In this document: piece by piece, positions 1 to 6,852 of the stretch | How positions within the stretch are numbered: the stretch's first letter is position 1 | Layout: the number at the start of each line of letters is the position of its first letter | NCBI GenBank assembly: GCA_031283905.1 | Contig: JAITAW010000228.1 | Span: 1 to 9,458, forward strand | Source of the DNA: Treponema sp. | Lineage (GTDB): Bacteria; Spirochaetota; Spirochaetia; Treponematales; Breznakiellaceae | Length of the DNA stretch: 9,458 nt | Direction: 5' to 3' | Translations under genes and position numbers: made by a program | Notes under the pieces: model-generated | What the model saw: the letters and a program-made list of their open reading frames with translations, nothing else | Database searches by the model: none | Told to the model about the DNA's origin: nothing

Positions 1-1308
1 GTAGTCGCTTTCCTGAAGAATCCCCAGAAATTCACTAAAATGGGGGCAAAAATACCGAAAGGCGTGTTGCTGGTAGGTATGCCCGGTACCGGCAAGACCC
101 TTATGGCGCGGGCGGTCGCCGGAGAAGCCGGCGTTCCTTTTTTCCACATGTCAGGCTCTGATTTTGTGGAGATGTTTGTTGGCGTGGGCGCAAGCCGTGT
201 GCGCGACCTTTTTGACCAAAGCAGAAAAAGCGCGCCGTGTATTATTTTTATTGACGAGCTTGACGCGGTGGGAAGGACGCGCGGCGCAGGGTATGGCGGT
301 GGTCACGATGAGCGAGAGCAGACCCTGAACCAGATTCTTGTGGAGATGGATGGCTTTGACGCAAAAGAAGGCGTCATTATTCTGGCGGCGACAAACAGGC
401 CGGATGTGCTTGATCCGGCTCTTTTGCGCCCCGGACGTTTTGACCGGCAGGTGGTGGTCGCCATGCCCGATATAAAGGAACGGGAAGCTATCTTGGATAT
501 TTACGCCAAAAAGGTATCGTTGGCTCAGAACGTTGATCTGCAACGTATAGCCCGTGCTACACCGGGCATGAGCGGCGCTGAAATCGCCAATCTTGTAAAT
601 GAAGCGGCGTTATTCGCGGCGCGCAAAGACAAGACCGAAGTGGAAATAGTTGATTTTGAGGAGGCGCGAGACAAAATCATCATGGGCGTAGCCCGAAGAA
701 CGCTGGTTGTTTCCGAGAAAGAGCGCAAGATGACCGCTATTCATGAGAGTGGGCATGCCTTGCTTCACTATTATCTCAAACATTCCGATCCGCTTCACAA
801 GGTTACGATTGTGCCGCACGGACGGGCGCTCGGCATGGCGATGTCCCTGCCGGAAGAAGACGTTTACAGCCGTACTAAAGGCTGGATCGAGGATAGAATC
901 ACCATTTGCTATGGAGGGTGGGCCGCCGAGAAAATTTGCTTTGATGAGACGACTACAGGAACCAAGCAAGATATTCAGCAGGCTACGGAAATGGCACGGC
1001 ATATGGTATGCGAATGGGGCATGTCCGAGGAAATGGGTCCTGTTGCCTACGGACAGGAGGAGGAGCCTATTTTCATTGGTAAGGAAATCGCCCGCCACAA
1101 GGATTACGCCGAGGAGACCGCGAAACGGCTTGATAAAGCTATAAAAAAAATACTTGATAATGCGCGAATTGTCGCTGAAAACATACTCTCCAAGCATAAA
1201 GATAAACTTGAAAAACTCGCCGATGTGCTAATGGCGAGGGAAACTTTGACCGATGAGGAAGTTAGGTTGTTGTTAGGATTACCTCCGAGGGAGGCAACTC
1301 TTGTATAA
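1..1308 (+). CDS. ftsH: FtsH, ATP-dependent membrane zinc protease (5' partial)
   Basis: The reading frame is open from base 1, so the N-terminus (membrane segments and first part of the AAA+ domain) lies outside the window; 435 residues are visible. FtsH is a membrane-anchored hexameric AAA+ protease that unfolds and degrades cytoplasmic and membrane proteins. Numbering from base 1, the Walker A motif is GMPGTGKT (26-33), Walker B is IIFIDELD with D85 and E86, and the second region of homology contains the arginine fingers R146 and R149 (RPGRFDR). The M41 peptidase follows: HESGH at 248-252 binds zinc with catalytic E249, and D324 in TKQDIQQAT is the expected third ligand. Met27 replaces the usual proline of GPPGTGKT; all catalytic residues are present. 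The C-terminus is of normal length. The stop codon overlaps the next gene by 8 bp. Identification is secure. Confidence 0.97.
   Translation, partial: VVAFLKNPQKFTKMGAKIPKGVLLVGMPGTGKTLMARAVAGEAGVPFFHMSGSDFVEMFVGVGASRVRDLFDQSRKSAPCIIFIDELDAVGRTRGAGYGGGHDEREQTLNQILVEMDGFDAKEGVIILAATNRPDVLDPALLRPGRFDRQVVVAMPDIKEREAILDIYAKKVSLAQNVDLQRIARATPGMSGAEIANLVNEAALFAARKDKTEVEIVDFEEARDKIIMGVARRTLVVSEKERKMTAIHESGHALLHYYLKHSDPLHKVTIVPHGRALGMAMSLPEEDVYSRTKGWIEDRITICYGGWAAEKICFDETTTGTKQDIQQATEMARHMVCEWGMSEEMGPVAYGQEEEPIFIGKEIARHKDYAEETAKRLDKAIKKILDNARIVAENILSKHKDKLEKLADVLMARETLTDEEVRLLLGLPPREATLV
1288..1303 (+). promoter_or_regulatory. Ribosome-binding site and TTG start of the gene after ftsH
   Basis: AGGGAGG at 1288-1294 lies six bases before TTG at 1301-1303, inside the last codons of ftsH. 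No ATG is as well placed; the next in-frame ATG is at 1420 and would remove the hydrophobic leader. This supports the TTG start and translational coupling to ftsH. Confidence 0.7.
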
Positions 1309-2803
1309 GTCCTGTGAAATTCGTATCTTTTTAAAAAGGGCGAGTTTCCCGCTCATATTCTTATGCGGCGCACTGCGGGTGGTGTCGGTATTTTCTCTTG
1401 ATACGAGGGATGGCGATGCGATGCTTGCGCAAAAATATTTTGCGTGGGCGCAGAAAATGGTTGCCGAGGGACGCTGGAATGAAGCCCGCGCCGGTTTGGA
1501 GCGTTCCCTTGACTTTGCCGATGTATCTTCGGACATCCCCTATCTATTGGCGCTTGTCCGTCTCCACGAAGGCGCGTCGCGTACCTTCACGCTGGAGGCT
1601 GTTGAACTGGCGCTTGGTGCGGACAGATGGGGGTACTACACGGCTGAACAGGGAACACTCTTGCGTGCGCGGCTCTTGGTTGGTTTGCGCAAATTCACGG
1701 CGGCTCTTGACGCGCTTGCGGACGTTTCTGAAAGCGCTGAAAAACATGAAATTCAACTGTTAGCTCTTAAAGGCTTGGATAATCGCCCCTCCTTTGATGC
1801 GGCGGCGGCTTTCGCGCTTGACGTTTACCCGCGTAATCCCATCTTTGTTCGGATCATTTTCACCTATTTTGGAGTCGGCAAGATTGTCGGTAGTACCGAT
1901 GATGGTAAACTGCCCGAAAGAAACGAAAGCGATCTTGTATACATTTGCTTGCGTAGACTGCCTCTGATGATTGAACACGATCCAGAACTTGCCTATCTAG
2001 CGGCGCCGTTTATTCCCAATGTGGAAGAGGCCAAGATTCTGGTTGCCGCATATTTGGCTACGCATGAGCCAAACACCGCTTCAATTCCTGTCGCTCTTTC
2101 TCTTGGACTTATTGATGAACAATCTGCGGTTGAGTCGATTTTCGGCGCTCAGGTTGTTGATAAAGATGCGTTGCTTTCCGTATGGAATCTTTGTACTGAT
2201 GCGGGACGAATCAGTATACGGCAAAGGCTTTTATCGTGGACAGGCGTTATTACCGTAGACACGGATAAAGACGGGATTGTTGAAACGCAGACTTCCTACC
2301 GCGCCGGCAGGATAACATCGTATATGGAAGATGCGGATCAAGACGATGCCACGGAAGTTGTTGTTATATTTGAAAACGGTATTCCTATTCGTGCGGAAAT
2401 TGGAGATATTACCGTACAGTGGGAACGGTATCCGGCGATACTATCGTCTGATCTCAAAGGCTCCCGTTATTTTCCGAAGCCAAACGATTTCTTTTTTGAA
2501 CCTTTGCGTCTTACAGAGCTTGTTCAAGGAGGAGTTCTATACCCGCAAAAAAATCAATGGGCAACGATCCTTACAGAGCGTACGTTGGCTACTTCCGCCA
2601 TCCTAATCGAGCGGGACAGCAGAGCGTTTTCTGGCGCAAAAGAGCGTATAGAATTGAGACAGGGGATTCCCCAACGCGCCCGCGAGTATCTGGACGGAAG
2701 GATCCTATCCGAAACAGCGTACAAACAGGGCAAGCCCTTTATCGAAAAGATCGATCTTGATTTGGATGGGGTCTTTGAGATGACATGGCTGTTAGAAAAA
2801 TAG
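1301..2803 (+). CDS. Exported protein with TPR-like N-terminal half and EF-hand-like acidic loops
   Basis: I do not recognise this 500-residue protein as a named family. It begins with a TTG codon behind a good ribosome-binding site. Residues 1-32 look like a signal sequence: basic residues (K3, R8, K12, R13), a hydrophobic core and a possible cleavage site after VFS, so the protein is probably exported. Residues 40-200 are rich in amphipathic helices with alternating Ala, Leu and aromatic residues (for example YFAWAQKMVAEGRWNEA), which resembles tetratricopeptide repeats. The second half is more beta-like and carries three Asp-rich loops: D320-T-D-K-D-G-I-V-E328, D344-A-D-Q-D-D-A-T-E352 and D485-L-D-L-D-G-V-F-E493, the spacing of EF-hand or dockerin calcium loops. 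Overlap with ftsH suggests co-expression and possibly a role in envelope quality control; that link is only inference. Confidence 0.85.
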   Translation: MYKSCEIRIFLKRASFPLIFLCGALRVVSVFSLDTRDGDAMLAQKYFAWAQKMVAEGRWNEARAGLERSLDFADVSSDIPYLLALVRLHEGASRTFTLEAVELALGADRWGYYTAEQGTLLRARLLVGLRKFTAALDALADVSESAEKHEIQLLALKGLDNRPSFDAAAAFALDVYPRNPIFVRIIFTYFGVGKIVGSTDDGKLPERNESDLVYICLRRLPLMIEHDPELAYLAAPFIPNVEEAKILVAAYLATHEPNTASIPVALSLGLIDEQSAVESIFGAQVVDKDALLSVWNLCTDAGRISIRQRLLSWTGVITVDTDKDGIVETQTSYRAGRITSYMEDADQDDATEVVVIFENGIPIRAEIGDITVQWERYPAILSSDLKGSRYFPKPNDFFFEPLRLTELVQGGVLYPQKNQWATILTERTLATSAILIERDSRAFSGAKERIELRQGIPQRAREYLDGRILSETAYKQGKPFIEKIDLDLDGVFEMTWLLEK

Positions 2804-2839
2804 CTTCGTGGTGCGCGGCGGGTGTCGTGTATGACGGCT

Positions 2840-4177
2840 CTATGATGCGCCTTGGTTTTTCAAAAATTCCTTGTATTTTTCAGGATCAACCCTGAATGCC
2901 ACAATCGGCGCCGTTTCAGAAGCCTTTTCGAGCGCGGCTTCCGCTTCCCGTATCAAACGATCCGGCGCGACTTCACGGTCGCAACGAGAACTGATACCTA
3001 TAGAAAGGTTGAAGTTTTTTTCGGGGTGCTTATCCAGCAAAGCGGCGCGAAATTCCGCCGCCTTGCTAAACGCGGCATCAATGTCCATATTCTGCGTAAT
3101 GGCGGCAATGCCGGTACCGCCTTTTTCAAAAATTAGATCGCGGAGCACAAAAAAATCTATAGCTTCGGCAGCTAAGTCGGGGAGTATTGTTCCGTCCGGA
3201 TCATCAAGAGTTTCCATGATAATTAGCGCCAAATCCTGACTGAACGCTTCGCTTCTGTACAACTCGTCTTCGAGCTTCTTAACCAGGAGAGGCTCCCGGT
3301 TAAGACCGAGTTCGGTGTAGGCAGGTTCATCAGCTTCTTTTGGAAAAAGTCCGGCAAACTCATCCTCGCTGATGTCAGCGCGGAGCGGAAGGCTGTCAGT
3401 CTCGGCTTGAGAAATAGGGGAATGAAGAACCGAGGGTTCTTCCGTAACCGCTGATTCATTGTTAGAATCTTGGGAGGCGTCGCCGTCCTCCGCATCGTCA
3501 ATATCAAAGAAATTGTCGTCATCATCCGTTTCTTGCGCCAGGTGGTCGGCATCGTTGCCGCTATGAGTGGCGGCAACGCCTACGGAAACGGGAACCGTGT
3601 CCTTTACCAGAAGGTAGCGGAGCAACAGCGTTATGCAGGAGATGCAGAAACCTATCACCACAATGGCAAGGGTCTGTTTTAATATGATGATCAAGCTCTT
3701 ATAATCAAGAAAATTGTAAATGACTTTAACCGTTGCGTTCCGCTGATTTTCAATCGCAAGGGCCGCAAAAAGAGGCTCTGAGAGGCCGTGTGTGGATTTG
3801 AAAACCGGTTTATTGCCGTTCCACGTAATGCCGGATTCCCGCGACCGTTCAAACCCGTATTCGCCGGACGCACTTGAAATAATAGCCGCCTGTAAGGTGT
3901 TTGAAGACTTGAGCGCATTGGTAATGTTGGTTTGAAACCGCTCGTTCATAAAACTACGGTTGCCTTCAGTCGTGGTATACGTAACAAAATCATCGAATTC
4001 CTGTTGGGCAAGCGAACGCTGTCCTCCAATCATGCGGTATACTCTTATGCCTGCAAAAATGAGCGCGAACACATACACAGCGATGCAGGCAAGCGCTATT
4101 ATTAATGAAATATGGTGAGAAATAAGAGAACTTTCAAGTGAAACTTCTACTGAAGCCTGTGAATTTTTGTAACGCAT
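2840..4177 (-). CDS. Two-transmembrane protein with degenerate GGDEF-like cytoplasmic domain
   Basis: 445 residues. Hydrophobic segments at about 22-44 and 161-190 flank an extracytoplasmic region of some 115 residues, followed by a very acidic linker (about 209-242, with TDDDDNFFDIDDAEDGD) and a C-terminal domain from about 285. That domain follows the GGDEF layout: ELGLNRE (289-295) sits where DxLTGLxNR is expected, LALIIMETLDD (316-326) where the metal-binding LALLMIDID strand is expected, EKGGTGIAAI (351-360) at the GGDEF signature, LSIGIS (391-396) at the SxGIA strand, and LIREAEAALEKA (408-419) at the AD-ALYxAK helix. The acidic catalytic residues of the signature and the metal-binding strand are absent, so cyclase activity is unlikely; a sensing or scaffold role is inferred. 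It starts 2 bp after the pyrD stop, with no clear ribosome-binding site but a promoter immediately upstream. The domain call is by motif alignment by eye, so moderately sure. Confidence 0.82.
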   Translation of the reverse strand: MRYKNSQASVEVSLESSLISHHISLIIALACIAVYVFALIFAGIRVYRMIGGQRSLAQQEFDDFVTYTTTEGNRSFMNERFQTNITNALKSSNTLQAAIISSASGEYGFERSRESGITWNGNKPVFKSTHGLSEPLFAALAIENQRNATVKVIYNFLDYKSLIIILKQTLAIVVIGFCISCITLLLRYLLVKDTVPVSVGVAATHSGNDADHLAQETDDDDNFFDIDDAEDGDASQDSNNESAVTEEPSVLHSPISQAETDSLPLRADISEDEFAGLFPKEADEPAYTELGLNREPLLVKKLEDELYRSEAFSQDLALIIMETLDDPDGTILPDLAAEAIDFFVLRDLIFEKGGTGIAAITQNMDIDAAFSKAAEFRAALLDKHPEKNFNLSIGISSRCDREVAPDRLIREAEAALEKASETAPIVAFRVDPEKYKEFLKNQGAS

Positions 4178-4179
4178 AT

Positions 4180-5166
4180 CTATATTATATATGGGAATTG
4201 CCGAATGCTCAAGTCCTCAATACAAGAAACCCCTTTTTTCTCCATATAAGCCGCGATGCCGTCAATGATTTCGAGCATGACCACTGGATTCATAAAGGTC
4301 GCCGTCCCTACCTGTACGACTCTTGCGCCCGCTAGAAGAAATTCGAGCGCGTCATTCGCGCAGGCGATGCCGCCAAGCCCAATGATTGGTACAGCAACAG
4401 CACCGGCGAGTTCCCAGACCATCCTGAGCGCAATGGGACGGATGGCGGGACCGGATAGGCCTGCGCTTACATTGTCGAACATGGGCCTACGGTTCTCAAT
4501 ATCTATGGCAATCGCTTTAAACGTGTTTACAAGGGAGAGGGCGTCCGCACCCGCCGCTATACACGCGGAAGCGACCGCGATGATGTCGGGCGCATTAGGT
4601 GAAAGTTTTACTATGAGCGGCTTATGTAGCGCCTTTCGTACAGCCCGCGTCACGGATGACGCGGCTTCTGGATCAAGCCCGAAAGCTATGCCTCCTGATG
4701 TTACGTTGGGGCAAGAGATGTTTAACTCCACCATGTCAACGCCGCATATGTCCAGAAGCCGCGCTCCTTCGGCGTACTCTTCCGCAGACGATCCCGAAAG
4801 GTTCGCAATGACAATGACGCCCTGTTTTTGCAACTCCTGTACATAGGGCACGTCTTTTTCAATGAAAGCAGGGATGCCGGGGTTTTCAAGCCCGATTGAG
4901 TTCATAAGCCCTGATGATGTTTCATGTAGCCTCATGCCGCTGTTGCCGGTTTTTGGTTCAAGGGTGAGTCCTTTGGTGCAGATGCCGCCCAACGCGCTTA
5001 CGTCAAACAAGTCGGCGTATTCCCTGCCGCAACCGAATGTGCCTGAAGCAGCGATCACCGGATTTTTGAATCGGATACCGGCGATAGTCACGGAAACATC
5101 CGGAGTGTTCGCACTAACCCGAACGGAGTTCGCGTTTTGGGAAAGGCTCAATGGATTGTCAGGCAA
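4180..5166 (-). CDS. pyrD: Dihydroorotate dehydrogenase, class 1B catalytic subunit
   Basis: 328 residues, the usual size for the family plus a short N-terminal extension (about 23 residues before VSVTIAGIRFKNP). The enzyme oxidises dihydroorotate to orotate with FMN, in the cytoplasm, as the fourth step of UMP synthesis. Visible signatures are NPVIAASGTFG (35-45), the active-site lysine K66 in TKG, NSIGLENPG (89-97), the catalytic cysteine C152 in NISCPN (149-154), which marks the class 1 type, K187 in LIVKLSP, and the FMN phosphate region GLGGI (263-267) and VQVGTATF (284-291). The adjoining pyrK makes it class 1B, which uses NAD+ through the PyrK subunit. The start is TTG, chosen because an almost complete anti-16S match stands just before it. 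It overlaps the end of pyrK by 8 bp. Confidence 0.96.
   Translation of the reverse strand: MPDNPLSLSQNANSVRVSANTPDVSVTIAGIRFKNPVIAASGTFGCGREYADLFDVSALGGICTKGLTLEPKTGNSGMRLHETSSGLMNSIGLENPGIPAFIEKDVPYVQELQKQGVIVIANLSGSSAEEYAEGARLLDICGVDMVELNISCPNVTSGGIAFGLDPEAASSVTRAVRKALHKPLIVKLSPNAPDIIAVASACIAAGADALSLVNTFKAIAIDIENRRPMFDNVSAGLSGPAIRPIALRMVWELAGAVAVPIIGLGGIACANDALEFLLAGARVVQVGTATFMNPVVMLEIIDGIAAYMEKKGVSCIEDLSIRQFPYII
4184..4212 (-). promoter_or_regulatory. Internal promoter at the end of pyrD, probably giving a leaderless mRNA
   Basis: On the minus strand TTGAGC (4212-4207) is followed by a 17-bp spacer and a perfect TATAAT (4189-4184). Only six bases separate the -10 box from the ATG at 4177-4175, so transcription would begin at or next to the start codon. 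No Shine-Dalgarno sequence precedes that ATG, which agrees with a leaderless message. The elements lie in the last codons of pyrD. Confidence 0.6.
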
Positions 5167-5938
5167 AGATCACCTCCCGCGCATTGAACACCGGTCCATC
5201 TGCGCAACAACGTTTGTTGCCAGACACCGTTTTTACAACGCACCCCAGACACGCGCCCACCCCGCACGCCATGTGATTTTCCGCACTAATAAAACAGGGG
5301 GTTCCCTTTTTCGCGCACGCCGCCGCCACCGCTTTAAGCATAGCGGTCGTACCACAGGAAAACACGGCGGCGTAAGCTTCCGCGTTTATGACGTCCGTAA
5401 CGACTCCCTTTTCCCCATCGCTGCCGTCATCGGTCGTAACGATGAGTTTTTGCGGGGGAATCGGAAGGGATGCTATGGTACCGGTCAATTCTGGTGAAGC
5501 GGTGGAAAAACCCGCGTAGAAATGGAATGAAGGCGAGGAACGAACCGCTAATTCCTCGGCAAAATACAGGAGCGGGGCGCAGCCTAATCCGCCTGATACA
5601 AGCGCGATGGGCTTCCCGTTTTGGGGTGCACGGTCAAAAAAATCTGACCAGCCGTTGCCGAGGGGTCCAATCATAAATACGGTTTCACCTGCTCGTGTTT
5701 CGGCAAGTTCTTTGGTGCCTGTTCCAATCTTCATAATAAGAAAATGAACGGCGCTTCCATCGTAATGGGCAACGCTTATAGGACGCCCCAAAAAGACTGA
5801 AGAACGCCCTGATTTTATAAGAAAAAACTGACCCGCTCCAGGAGGCGCGTTTTTCCATGCAACCGCCAGCCTAAAGATGTCATCCCCAATGGGTTTGTTG
5901 GCGACAACTGTGTATAATCCGCTTTGTTTGCCGCTCAT
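5159..5938 (-). CDS. pyrK: Dihydroorotate dehydrogenase electron-transfer subunit
   Basis: 259 residues, normal for PyrK. This FAD and [2Fe-2S] protein passes electrons from PyrD FMN to NAD+, forming a PyrD2-PyrK2 complex in the cytoplasm. The FAD-binding motif RPIS is at 52-55, and the NAD-binding signature GGLGCAPL at 117-124. The iron-sulfur cysteines are C225, C230 and C233 in MACGVGACLGC, with C245 as the probable fourth in CADGPVF; an additional cysteine, C244, is adjacent. The ATG start overlaps the pyrF stop in ATGA, and AAAGGA lies at a good distance before it within the end of pyrF. It is followed by pyrD with an 8-bp overlap. Family and role are secure from motifs and context. Confidence 0.96.
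   Translation of the reverse strand: MSGKQSGLYTVVANKPIGDDIFRLAVAWKNAPPGAGQFFLIKSGRSSVFLGRPISVAHYDGSAVHFLIMKIGTGTKELAETRAGETVFMIGPLGNGWSDFFDRAPQNGKPIALVSGGLGCAPLLYFAEELAVRSSPSFHFYAGFSTASPELTGTIASLPIPPQKLIVTTDDGSDGEKGVVTDVINAEAYAAVFSCGTTAMLKAVAAACAKKGTPCFISAENHMACGVGACLGCVVKTVSGNKRCCADGPVFNAREVIFA
5168..5177 (-). promoter_or_regulatory. Extended Shine-Dalgarno of pyrD
   Basis: GGAGGTGATC on the minus strand is a ten-base complement to the conserved 3' end of 16S rRNA. It lies within the last codons of pyrK, and with one further T it leads straight to the TTG start of pyrD at 5166-5164. It fixes the unusual start codon and suggests that the subunits are made in balance by coupled translation. 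Confidence 0.85.
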
Positions 5939-6852
5939 TGTATTCCTTTTTTGCGTTCAACAGCTTCTCTAATCGCGTCTCTCATTCTGACTGCTTCGTT
6001 GTGCGCGGCTTCCGCAGCTTTACGGTTGTTCATCCGGCCTGCGCCGGCACCATTCGCGGCATCCGCAATCCATGCTTTGAGGATGGACCGCGATGCGTTT
6101 ACCACACCTCCGTTGCCGTTTTGCAGAAGCGCCGCCGCGTCATCCGCCGCGCCGCCTTGAGCGCCATAACCCGGTATAAGAAAGAAAAGGTTTGCGTATT
6201 TCCGCCTGATTTTCACGGCTTCTTCCGATTCGGTACAGCCGACAACCGCGCCGAACGCGCCATAACCGTACGCACCCACATAGCCCGCGTTGTCCGTCAC
6301 CAAGTCGGAAAGTTTGTCCCCGACCGCATGGTACAACCGCCCGCCGTCTTTCAATTCCCGATACTCAAAGTCCCGCATACCCTTGTTACTCGTCCGCATA
6401 AGCACAAACGCGCCTTTACCCGCGCTTTCGATGTAGCGTAGCCACGGTTCAAACGAATCAACGCCCATGTACGGGGAGAGAGTGACAAAGTCCGCCTCAA
6501 ACTCGCCCGCAAAATGAGCCAGCGCATATTGCCGAGCCGTATCCGCAATATCGCCACGTTTGATGTCCGCAATGACAAGGCCGTTTTTTTTTCTGATGTA
6601 CCGCAAGGTTTCCGCATACGCGGAAAGCCCTTCAAGCCCGAGCGCTTCGTAGTAAGCTATTTGCGTCTTGTAACAGGCGCACACGTCAAAGGTCGCGTCA
6701 ATGACAGCCTTGTTATAGTCCAGCACGGCCGCCGCGCTGGAAACGGCGTTTTTCAATGCGGCGGAAGGCAGGTAAGAAGGGGATGTGTCCAGTCCCACGC
6801 ACACAACGCCTTTTTTTGCGACTGCCTCGTAGAGTTTGTCAATATTGTACAT
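5935..6852 (-). CDS. pyrF: Orotidine 5'-phosphate decarboxylase (subfamily 2)
   Basis: 305 residues from the ATG chosen here. It converts OMP to UMP, the last step of de novo pyrimidine synthesis. CVGLD at 18-22 binds substrate, and D96-I-K98-R-G-D101 is the DxKxxD catalytic signature. The longer form, VLMRTSNKGMRDF, and the C-terminal VNASRSIL place it in the bacterial subfamily 2 rather than the shorter E. coli type. The ATG at 6852-6850 overlaps the upstream stop by one base (TAATG), which favours coupling. A TTG at 6873-6871, seven codons further upstream, is an alternative with a weak AGGT before it; neither has a strong Shine-Dalgarno, so the start is uncertain. The 3' end overlaps pyrK by 3 bp. 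Confidence 0.94.
   Translation of the reverse strand: MYNIDKLYEAVAKKGVVCVGLDTSPSYLPSAALKNAVSSAAAVLDYNKAVIDATFDVCACYKTQIAYYEALGLEGLSAYAETLRYIRKKNGLVIADIKRGDIADTARQYALAHFAGEFEADFVTLSPYMGVDSFEPWLRYIESAGKGAFVLMRTSNKGMRDFEYRELKDGGRLYHAVGDKLSDLVTDNAGYVGAYGYGAFGAVVGCTESEEAVKIRRKYANLFFLIPGYGAQGGAADDAAALLQNGNGGVVNASRSILKAWIADAANGAGAGRMNNRKAAEAAHNEAVRMRDAIREAVERKKGIQ

Noticed and set aside
610..1197. A 195-codon minus-strand open frame opposite ftsH
   Set aside because: The ftsH frame carries all AAA+ and M41 motifs; the opposite frame has no recognisable pattern or ribosome site.
2804..2839. Possible bidirectional terminator between convergent genes
   Set aside because: Only scattered GC-rich pairings such as GCGC with GCGC can be drawn, with no stable hairpin and no T-run on either strand.
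4256..4846. A 196-codon plus-strand open frame opposite pyrD
   Set aside because: It is antisense to a certain gene, with low-complexity Ser, Ala and Thr content, no start signal and no domain.
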